A DNA stretch of 7,667 bases from Bifidobacteriaceae bacterium. Lineage in GTDB: Bacteria; Actinomycetota; Actinomycetes; Actinomycetales; WQXJ01. A program made the position numbers and the translations under genes. Each line of letters begins with the position of its first letter. The first letter of the stretch is position 1. Shown here piece after piece: positions 1 to 4,789 of the stretch. The notes under the pieces were generated by a model, which was given only the letters and a program-made list of their open reading frames with translations, did not search any database and had not been told where the DNA came from. The DNA is taken from the NCBI GenBank assembly GCA_031278075.1, contig JAITLE010000060.1, forward strand, positions 1 to 7,667. Reading direction: 5' to 3'.

Positions 1-1203
1 GGACTGCAGCCGCCCAACGCCCTCCTCGAGATCGGCGTCGCCCAAAGCGCAGGACAGCCTGAGGAAGCCCGACGGTCCGAACGCCTCGCCCGGCACCACG
101 GCCACCTGCGCCTCGTCCAAGATCAACGAGGCCAGCTGGGACGAGGTCATGGGCCGCGCTCCTCGGATCGTCTTGCCCAAGATCCCCTGAACCGACGGGT
201 AGGCGTAAAACGCGCCGGTCGGCATCGGGCAATAGACGCCCTCTATCTCTCTGAGCATCTGCACCATCTTGAGGCGGCGCCGGCTGAACGCCTCGCGCAT
301 GGTGTGCGCCACGTCCAGCGGCCCGGCCACCGCAGCGAGGGCGGCCTGCTGCGAGACGTTCGCGACGTTCGACGTGAGGTGGGACTGGAGGTTGGTGGCG
401 GCTTTGATCACGTCGGCGGGCCCGATCATCCAACCGACCCGCCACCCGGTCATCGCATAAGTCTTGGCCACCCCGTTCAGCACCACGCACTGATCGGCCA
501 GCTCTGGGACCGCTGCGACGATCGACGTGAACTGGTGGCCGTCGTAGACGAGATGCTCGTAAATCTCGTCGGTGACGACCCAGACACCGTTCTCGAGCGC
601 CCAACGGCCGATCTCCGCGGTCTCGCGGGGTGTGTACACCGCGCCGGTCGGGTTGGACGGCGAGACGAACACGAGCAGCTTGGTGCGGTCGGTCTTCGCC
701 CGGTCGAGCTGGTCGGTGGTCACCTTGTAATCCGCCTCCGGGCCCGCGAACACTGGCACAGGCACGCCGCCGGCCAGCTTGATCGCCTCCGGGTAAGTGG
801 TCCAGTAGGGGGCTGGCAGGAGCGCCTCGTCACCCGGGTCGAGCAGGGCCGCGAAGCTTTGGTAGACGGCTTGTTTGCCGCCGTTGGTGACGAGCACCTG
901 GGTCCAGTCGACGGCGTGGCCGGAATCTCGCATCGTCTTGGCGGCGATCGCCCGGCGTAGCTGTGGCAGGCCCGCGGCGGGTGTGTAACGGTGGTTGGCC
1001 GGGTCGCGGGCCGCGCTGACAGCCGCATCCACGATGTAATCCGCTGTCGGAAAATCCGGCTCCCCGGCCCCGAACCCGATCACCGGATGGCCTTCGGCCT
1101 TGAGCGCCTTGGCCCGGGCGTCCACCGCCAGTGTGGCGGACGGCTCGATCGCTGCGACACGTTTGGAAACCCGGGTTTTTGCCTTGCTCACGAGCACTAT
1201 CAT
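1..1203 (-). CDS. Class I/II pyridoxal-phosphate aminotransferase (aspartate aminotransferase-like), C-terminus cut by window edge
   Basis: Probably transfers the amino group of aspartate or a similar amino acid to 2-oxoglutarate, using PLP in the cytosol. The minus-strand frame is open for 401 codons to the window edge, close to the roughly 400 residues of the family, so only a short C-terminal tail is missing. Motifs in order are GAGEPDFPT near residue 45, NGGKQAVYQ for the cofactor phosphate, SPSNPTGAVY, DEIYEHLVYDG, and the PLP-lysine motif VAKTYAMTGWRVGW with Lys247. RLSCALGDADLEEG lies near the end and includes the expected carboxylate-binding Arg. The start is uncertain. ATG 1203, GTG 1197 and GTG 1191 are in frame, and none has a strong Shine-Dalgarno; GTG 1191 gives the family-like N-terminus VSKAKTRVSKR. 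It is divergent from tRNA-Trp. Substrate specificity within subgroup I aminotransferases cannot be told from sequence alone. Confidence 0.93.
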   Translation of the reverse strand, partial: MIVLVSKAKTRVSKRVAAIEPSATLAVDARAKALKAEGHPVIGFGAGEPDFPTADYIVDAAVSAARDPANHRYTPAAGLPQLRRAIAAKTMRDSGHAVDWTQVLVTNGGKQAVYQSFAALLDPGDEALLPAPYWTTYPEAIKLAGGVPVPVFAGPEADYKVTTDQLDRAKTDRTKLLVFVSPSNPTGAVYTPRETAEIGRWALENGVWVVTDEIYEHLVYDGHQFTSIVAAVPELADQCVVLNGVAKTYAMTGWRVGWMIGPADVIKAATNLQSHLTSNVANVSQQAALAAVAGPLDVAHTMREAFSRRRLKMVQMLREIEGVYCPMPTGAFYAYPSVQGILGKTIRGARPMTSSQLASLILDEAQVAVVPGEAFGPSGFLRLSCALGDADLEEGVGRLQS

Positions 1204-1221
1204 CCCACGTGGGCCCCTGGG

Positions 1222-1251
1222 TTAGCCTCACGGGCTCAGATCGCATACACT
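1222..1251 (+). promoter_or_regulatory. Candidate sigma-70-type promoter for tRNA-Trp
   Basis: TTAGCC (1222-1227) and TACACT (1246-1251) are separated by 18 bp. They lie 21 bp upstream of the tRNA 5' end in the short gap divergent from the aminotransferase. The -10 fits TANNNT and the -35 is a weak match to TTGACA. This is inferred from position and consensus only. Transcription may continue into secE, because no convincing terminator lies between the tRNA and secE. Confidence 0.35.
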
Positions 1252-1272
1252 GGGCGGCTGGCGTTGAAGCCT

Positions 1273-1345
1273 AGGGCAGTGGCGCAATTGGTAGCGCACC
1301 GGTCTCCAAAACCGGCGGTTGTGGGTTCGAGTCCCGCCTGCCCTG
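1273..1345 (+). tRNA. tRNA-Trp (anticodon CCA)
   Basis: A complete cloverleaf can be drawn. The acceptor AGGGCAG (1273-1279) pairs with CTGCCCT (1338-1344). The D stem is GCGC/GCGC with loop AATTGGTA. The anticodon stem is CCGGT/ACCGG with loop CTCCAAA, putting anticodon CCA at 1306-1308. The T arm is GTGGG, TTCGAGT, CCCGC. The discriminator base is G1345, as expected for bacterial tRNA-Trp. The 3' CCA is not encoded (CTGCA follows), so it must be added after transcription. A tRNA-Trp directly upstream of secE-nusG is a common actinobacterial arrangement. Confidence 0.97.
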
Positions 1346-1421
1346 CTGCAGGCCCAGTGAGGTCCCTCGGGTACCTTAGTTAAGCAACACCGTCCGCAAC
1401 CACCGTCTATTAAGGAGCATC

Positions 1422-1646
1422 ATGGCGCAGGCCAACAAAGCCGCCAAGCCGGAACTCGGCCTCATCGGTCGGCTGCTCCGATTCATCCGGCAGGTCGTGG
1501 CCGAACTCAAACAGGTGGTCCGGCCAACCCGCGAGGAGCTGTGGACCTACTCGAAGGTGGTGGTCGTGTTCGTGATGATCGTCATGGCCTTCATCTTCGG
1601 AGTGGACTGGCTGGTGGGCAAGGTCGTGATGGCTCTGTTCGCTTGA
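1422..1646 (+). CDS. secE: Preprotein translocase subunit SecE
   Basis: SecE is the small essential subunit of the SecYEG translocon in the cytoplasmic membrane, where it clamps and stabilises SecY. The 74-residue protein is the usual short single-span form. The N-terminal ~20 residues are polar and lysine-rich. Next comes the conserved amphipathic segment FIRQVVAELKQVVRPTREEL (about residues 24-43), whose ELKxVxxPTRxEL core is the SecE signature. One transmembrane helix follows (about 46-70, VVVVFVMIVMAFIFGVDWLV). The ATG is preceded by AAGGAG at good spacing. It lies 76 bp after tRNA-Trp and 57 bp before nusG, the standard secE-nusG pairing, and is probably cotranscribed with nusG. Confidence 0.96.
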   Translation: MAQANKAAKPELGLIGRLLRFIRQVVAELKQVVRPTREELWTYSKVVVVFVMIVMAFIFGVDWLVGKVVMALFA

Positions 1647-1685
1647 GCTGGGCCCCGTCTAAGACGTACAGAACGCGAAATCGTC

Positions 1686-1695
1686 AGGAGAAGGA
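1686..1695 (+). promoter_or_regulatory. Shine-Dalgarno deciding the nusG GTG start
   Basis: AGGAGAAGGA (1686-1695) contains a strong SD core ending 8 nt before GTG 1704. No comparable purine-rich site lies between the repeat array and the conserved NGN domain. This supports translation beginning upstream of the repeats, so the repeats are part of the protein. Confidence 0.7.
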
Positions 1696-1703
1696 AACAC
1701 CAA

Positions 1704-2510
1704 GTGGCTGATCTTGGAGCCGGCGCGGCGACGCAGGCGGAGCCGACGGGAACCGCGGAGCCGACCGAAACGGCGGAGCCGACCGAAACGGCGGAGCCGA
1801 CCGGAACCGCGGAGCCGACCGAAACGGCGGAGCCGACTGGAACCGCGGAGCCGACTGGAACCGCGGAGCCGACCGAAACGGCGGAGCCGACCGTCGCCGA
1901 GCAACTCGACGCGTACCGCCGTGACCTGGCCAGCCGGCCCGGCGACTGGTACGTCGTGCACTCTTACGCGGGTCAGGAGAACCGCGTCAAGCACAACCTG
2001 GAGACACGGATCGCCTCCCTGCACCAAGAGGACCACGTCTTCGAGGTCCAGGTGCCGATGGAAGAGATCACCGAGGTCAAGAACTCCCAACCGCGGGTGG
2101 TGCGGCGGGTGCGCGTGCCGGGATATGTCCTGGTGCGCATGGATCTGAACGACCAATCGTGGGGCGTGGTGCGGCACACCCCGGGCGTCACCGGGTTTGT
2201 CGGCCACACCCACCAGCCGGTGCCGCTCACCTTGGACGAGGTCGTCTCCATGCTGGCCCCGAAGTTCGAGCCCCCAGCCGGCGCGGAGGGGACCGCAGGC
2301 TCGCCGGAGAGCGCCGCCTTCGGGGCGGCCATCGCCGGGGACTTCTTCGTCGGCGAGAACGTCACGATCACCGACGGCCCGTTCGAGACCCTCGCGGCGA
2401 CAATCGCCGAGGTCAACCCCAAGACCGGCAAGCTCAAGGTCTTGGTCTCGATCTTCGGCGGCGAGACGTCGGTGGAACTCGGTTTCAGCCAGGTGGCGAA
2501 GCAGCACTAG
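1704..2510 (+). CDS. nusG: Transcription termination/antitermination factor NusG with tandem-repeat N-terminal extension
   Basis: NusG binds the RNA polymerase clamp through its NGN domain. Through its KOW domain it contacts Rho or ribosomal protein S10, linking elongation, termination and translation. The protein has 268 residues. Residues 1-75 are an acidic, Pro/Thr-rich extension containing eight AEPT(G/E)T hexapeptides plus a partial ninth (residues 12-63). The NGN domain starts at W82 (WYVVHSYAGQENRVKHNLE) and includes VPGYVLVRMDL and the TPGVTGFVG segment. A linker rich in Ala, Gly and Glu follows (about 190-212). The KOW domain runs from about 213 to 268 (FFVGENVTITDGPFETL and a C-terminal VELGFSQVAKQH). 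The extended N-terminus fits actinobacterial NusG, which is longer than the ~180 residues of E. coli. The hexapeptide array itself is not something I recognise from the family. Confidence 0.96.
   Translation: MADLGAGAATQAEPTGTAEPTETAEPTETAEPTGTAEPTETAEPTGTAEPTGTAEPTETAEPTVAEQLDAYRRDLASRPGDWYVVHSYAGQENRVKHNLETRIASLHQEDHVFEVQVPMEEITEVKNSQPRVVRRVRVPGYVLVRMDLNDQSWGVVRHTPGVTGFVGHTHQPVPLTLDEVVSMLAPKFEPPAGAEGTAGSPESAAFGAAIAGDFFVGENVTITDGPFETLAATIAEVNPKTGKLKVLVSIFGGETSVELGFSQVAKQH
1737..1892 (+). repeat. 18-bp in-frame tandem repeat in nusG (8.7 copies)
   Basis: Eight complete 18-bp units start at 1737, 1755, 1773, 1791, 1809, 1827, 1845 and 1863. A 12-bp partial unit follows at 1881-1892. All share GCGGAGCCGAC and end in one of two ways: CGAAACG (Glu form: units 2, 3, 5, 8) or (G/C/T)GGAACC (Gly form: units 1, 4, 6, 7). 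The encoded units are AEPTET or AEPTGT. Units of one type are identical or differ at one base, so the array probably expanded recently by slippage or unequal exchange. The period is a multiple of three, so copy number can change without breaking the frame. Confidence 0.97.
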
Positions 2511-2515
2511 ACTGG

Positions 2516-2545
2516 GCCGCCGGCCGGTCGGCCGGTCGGCGCGGC
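2516..2545 (+). other. GC-rich inverted repeat in the nusG-rplK gap
   Basis: An outer stem GCCGC (2516-2520) / GCGGC (2541-2545) encloses an inner stem CGGCC (2521-2525) / GGCCG (2530-2534) with a GGTC loop and a 6-nt bulge on the 3' side. CCGGTCGG-like motifs repeat within it. No T tract follows, so a simple intrinsic terminator is unlikely to be complete. It could reduce readthrough from secE-nusG, act as an rplK leader structure, or be incidental GC-rich pairing. Confidence 0.35.
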
Positions 2546-2582
2546 TTAACAGGACAACGAGAAGGTAGGAGAGGGAGCCGAT

Positions 2583-3014
2583 ATGCCTCCGAAGAAGAGG
2601 GTCGCGGCCTTGGTCAAATTGCAGATCCAGGCGGGCCTGGCGAACCCCGCGCCTCCCATCGGGCCGGCGCTCGGCGCGCATGGCGTCAACATCATGGAGT
2701 TCTGCCGGGCGTACAACGCCCAGACCGAGTCCATGCGCGGCAACGTGGTGCCCGTCGAGATCACGATTTTCGAGGACAGGACCTTCGCGTTCGTCTTGAA
2801 GACCTCGCCCGCCTCCGAGCTGATCAAGAAGGCGGCCGGCGTCCCGAAGGGTTCGCCGACGCCGCACACCGCCAAGGTCGGTTCGATCACGCGCGATCAG
2901 GTGCGTGAGATCGCGCAAACCAAGATGCCGGACCTGAACGCGAACGACATCGAGGCGGCGGCGCGGATCGTCGCGGGGACCGCGCGATCCATGGGTGTGA
3001 CAGTCGTCGACTGA
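2583..3014 (+). CDS. rplK: 50S ribosomal protein L11
   Basis: L11 binds the 23S rRNA GTPase-associated centre (helices 43-44) at the base of the L7/L12 stalk. There it takes part in elongation-factor turnover and is part of the thiopeptide antibiotic site. At 143 residues it has the standard length. The N-terminal domain holds the Pro-rich helix NPAPPIGPALGAHGVNI (residues 21-37). The C-terminal RNA-binding domain (about 74-143) includes LIKKAAGVPKGS and the terminal helix region with ARIVAGTARSMGVTV. The ATG is preceded by GGTAGGAGAGGGAG, an ample Shine-Dalgarno region. It is the first gene of the usual rplK-rplA pair. Confidence 0.98.
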   Translation: MPPKKRVAALVKLQIQAGLANPAPPIGPALGAHGVNIMEFCRAYNAQTESMRGNVVPVEITIFEDRTFAFVLKTSPASELIKKAAGVPKGSPTPHTAKVGSITRDQVREIAQTKMPDLNANDIEAAARIVAGTARSMGVTVVD

Positions 3015-3027
3015 CGCGCCCGCACGA

Positions 3028-3055
3028 GTGGGAGGGCCGCGCTGGCCCGCACCAC
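3028..3055 (+). other. Stem / internal loop / stem between rplK and rplA
   Basis: An inner perfect stem GGGCC (3034-3038) / GGCCC (3044-3048) has loop GCGCT. It is flanked by an outer stem GTGG (3028-3031) / CCAC (3052-3055) across an asymmetric internal loop (GA opposite GCA). The gap is 79 bp and also contains the rplA Shine-Dalgarno (GGAAGAGGG). L1 is known to autoregulate its operon by binding an mRNA mimic of its rRNA site. I see no conserved sequence that proves this structure is such a site. Confidence 0.3.
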
Positions 3056-3093
3056 GGCTGCGAATCCAGCAAATCTAGGAAGAGGGAAAGCAG

Positions 3094-3810
3094 ATGACAC
3101 AGCGCTCCAAGGGTTACAAGAGGGCGGCCCTGTTGGTCGACCGGACCCAGCATTACTCCCCGTTGGCCGCGGTGCGGCTGGCGAAGAAGCTGGCAGGCGC
3201 GAAGTTCAACCAGACGGTCGAGGTGGCGCTCAGGCTCGGGGTGGATCCGCGCAAGGCCGATCAGATGGTCCGCGGCACGGTCAACTTGCCGCATGGGACC
3301 GGCAAGACCGCCCGCGTGGTCGTGTTCGCTCAGGGCGACAAGGCCGCGCAGGCGATCGAGGCAGGCGCCGACGAGGTCGGGGCAGATGATTTGATCGAAC
3401 GGGTCGCCGGCGGGTACACCGACTTCGACGCGGCTGTCGCGACGCCCGACCTGATGGGCAAGGTTGGCCGGCTGGGCCGGGTGCTCGGCCCCAGGGGCCT
3501 CATGCCGAACCCCAAGACCGGCACCGTGACGATGGACGTCGCCAAGGCGGTCGCGGACATCAAGGGCGGCAAGATCGAGTTCCGGGTGGATCGGCACGCG
3601 AATCTGCACTTCGTGATCGGCAAGCTCTCGTTCAGCGACACGGATCTGGTCGAGAACTACGCCGCCGCGCTCGAAGAGGTCATCCGCCTCAAGCCGTCCA
3701 CGTCGAAGGGCCGTTACCTGCTCAAGGGCACGCTCGCGACCACGATGGGCCCCGGCATCCCGCTTGACATCGCCAAGACGCGTAACCTGACCGCGGAGGA
3801 CGCGGCGTAG
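3094..3810 (+). CDS. rplA: 50S ribosomal protein L1
   Basis: L1 forms the mobile L1 stalk on 23S rRNA helices 76-78, which helps move deacylated tRNA out of the E site. In many bacteria it also represses translation of its own operon. The 238-residue length is normal for the family. Recognisable segments are the N-terminal SKGYKRA, FNQTVEVALRLGVDPRKADQMVRGTVNLPHGTG (about 37-70), and the L1 signature LGPRGLMPNPKTGTVT (131-146). VADIKGGKIEFRVDRHANLH follows, then the C-terminal KGRYLLKGTLATTMGPGIPLD. The ATG follows AGGAAGAGGG at usable spacing. Unlike the E. coli order, rplJ-rplL are not next. Confidence 0.98.
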   Translation: MTQRSKGYKRAALLVDRTQHYSPLAAVRLAKKLAGAKFNQTVEVALRLGVDPRKADQMVRGTVNLPHGTGKTARVVVFAQGDKAAQAIEAGADEVGADDLIERVAGGYTDFDAAVATPDLMGKVGRLGRVLGPRGLMPNPKTGTVTMDVAKAVADIKGGKIEFRVDRHANLHFVIGKLSFSDTDLVENYAAALEEVIRLKPSTSKGRYLLKGTLATTMGPGIPLDIAKTRNLTAEDAA

Positions 3811-3858
3811 CACGATGCCGACCGGCCCGGTTCGGGGATAAGGGGGACGGACGGAATC

Positions 3859-4629
3859 GTGAACCCGCCGATCTATGTGTTCTCGCCGCCGTGGTTTGTT
3901 GTGGTGGCCCTGCTCGCGGTGGTCGGGCTGGGCTTGCACCGCATCGGGCGGCGGCTGGGCGACAAGGGCCGGCGCCGGCTGTTGTTGGGCGCGCTTGGCG
4001 CCAACTTCGTCTGCTTCGGGCTCTACATGTTCGGGCTGGCCACCACCGGGCTGTTCCCGGCTCATGTGGTCTACAACATGCCGTTGCAGCTATGTTCGCT
4101 GGTGACGTTCTCGCTGGGGCCAGCGATCATCTGGCCGTCCCGCCCGCTCAGGGGCTTTTGCTATTTCATCGGCTGCCTGACGGGGTTCTTGGCGTTGTTC
4201 TCACCTGCCCAAGGGATCGAGGGCGTTGGCGTGTTCTCGCCGCTTGCGATCGGGTTCTTCGGGTCGCATGGGCTGAACGTGGTGATCGGCGCCTTGATCG
4301 CCAGCTTGGGGCTGTACCGGCCCAGCTACCGGGAGGCGTTCAAGGCTCTTGGCTTGTTCCTGATCCTGGCGGTCGCCATGGCCGCCTTGAACTTGTCGCT
4401 GCGTTGGACGCTGCTGCCGCAGGCGAACTACTTCTACTTCTTCGACCCGGAGGGCGCGGAGATCTTGGTGGCTCTCCACAACCTGGTGGGTTTGCCGATC
4501 TTGTACCTGCTGCCCCTGATACCGGTGGCGGCGGGCGCCTTGGTTCTCCAAGCCGCCATCTACCGGAGCGTCTCACGCTTGGCTTCACGTTTGGCCGCGC
4601 CAACTCGCGCGGCACTGCCGGAGTTGTGA
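3859..4629 (+). CDS. Polytopic membrane protein, YwaF/TIGR02206-like
   Basis: A 256-residue integral membrane protein of unknown function. About seven hydrophobic spans can be drawn: about 10-27, 40-62, 74-93, 97-115, 125-150, 160-182 and 203-235. A basic stretch (RRLGDKGRRR, about 30-40) follows span 1 and would be cytoplasmic by the positive-inside rule. Three features resemble the YwaF family: NMPLQLCSLVTF in span 3 (family members carry an LPLHLC-type motif), FFGSHGLNVVIGALI in span 5, and an ANYFYFFDPEGAEIL loop before the last span, where the family has NYMYL...P. The assignment is from remembered family patterns, so it is moderate. The start is GTG, with GGGGGA about 11 nt upstream, which is long. 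It begins 48 bp after rplA and may be read through from it. The stop codon lies inside a terminator-like hairpin. Confidence 0.65.
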   Translation: MNPPIYVFSPPWFVVVALLAVVGLGLHRIGRRLGDKGRRRLLLGALGANFVCFGLYMFGLATTGLFPAHVVYNMPLQLCSLVTFSLGPAIIWPSRPLRGFCYFIGCLTGFLALFSPAQGIEGVGVFSPLAIGFFGSHGLNVVIGALIASLGLYRPSYREAFKALGLFLILAVAMAALNLSLRWTLLPQANYFYFFDPEGAEILVALHNLVGLPILYLLPLIPVAAGALVLQAAIYRSVSRLASRLAAPTRAALPEL

Positions 4630-4660
4630 CCGACCGGCCGACACCGCGGCCGGCCGGTCA
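4627..4660 (+). terminator. Terminator-like hairpin overlapping the membrane-protein stop codon
   Basis: The 5' arm TGACCGACCGGCCG (4627-4640) begins with the TGA stop. It pairs with CGGCCGGCCGGTCA (4647-4660) over 14 positions with a single A-C mismatch and loop ACACCG. A second hairpin follows directly. There is no T tract, which is common for actinobacterial terminators. Position and stability support 3'-end formation for the rightward transcript. Confidence 0.65.
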
Positions 4661-4674
4661 CGCCCTGTGGGGCG
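4661..4674 (+). terminator. Small second hairpin, tandem with the preceding stem
   Basis: CGCCC (4661-4665) pairs perfectly with GGGCG (4670-4674) around a TGTG tetraloop, immediately 3' of the larger stem. It may extend the terminator structure. On its own it would be too small to call. Confidence 0.35.
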
Positions 4675-4736
4675 TCCCACCCGCACGCCCTACGCAGCCC
4701 ACCTGAGGAGAACGAGGGTGGGCGCGCCGGGCGCTA

Positions 4737-4771
4737 AGCCTGGATCCACCGAGGATCGGTGGATCCAGGCT
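4737..4771 (-). terminator. Perfect 16-bp hairpin between convergent genes, probably bidirectional terminator
   Basis: AGCCTGGATCCACCGA (4737-4752) pairs with TCGGTGGATCCAGGCT (4756-4771) with no mismatch around a 3-nt GGA loop. It lies 18 bp beyond the stop of the leftward lipoprotein gene and about 110 bp beyond the stop of the rightward membrane-protein gene, so it can serve both. No T tract is seen on either strand. CCGAGGATC (4749-4757) can alternatively pair over 9 bp with GATCCTCGG (4778-4786), a fold that excludes the main stem. Confidence 0.75.
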
Positions 4772-4789
4772 AAGCGGGATCCTCGGATT

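Noticed and set aside
304..960. 218-codon plus-strand open frame
   Set aside because: It is antisense to the aminotransferase, whose minus-strand frame carries all catalytic motifs.
1204..1213. CCCACGTGGG perfect 10-bp palindrome at the aminotransferase start
   Set aside because: It is short and GC-rich and abuts the start codon. Without other copies it cannot be told from chance.
1273..1345. tRNA-Trp as an integration (att) site for a mobile element
   Set aside because: No integrase, no direct repeat of the tRNA 3' end, and normal housekeeping genes on both sides within the window.
1360..1376. Hairpin between tRNA-Trp and secE as a terminator
   Set aside because: The AGGTCCC/GGGTACCT pairing needs a bulge and has almost no loop, with no T tract. 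It is too weak to call.
1737..1892. CRISPR-like short repeats
   Set aside because: The 18-bp units are directly adjacent with no spacers, lie in frame within nusG, and encode a regular hexapeptide.
1659..2918. 419-codon minus-strand open frame with Arg/Leu/Gly-Phe repeats
   Set aside because: It is antisense to nusG and rplK. Its repeats are just the complement of the nusG 18-bp array, and no family is recognisable.
2887..4065. 392-codon minus-strand open frame
   Set aside because: It is antisense to rplA and spans gene boundaries; its composition is typical of shadow frames in GC-rich DNA.
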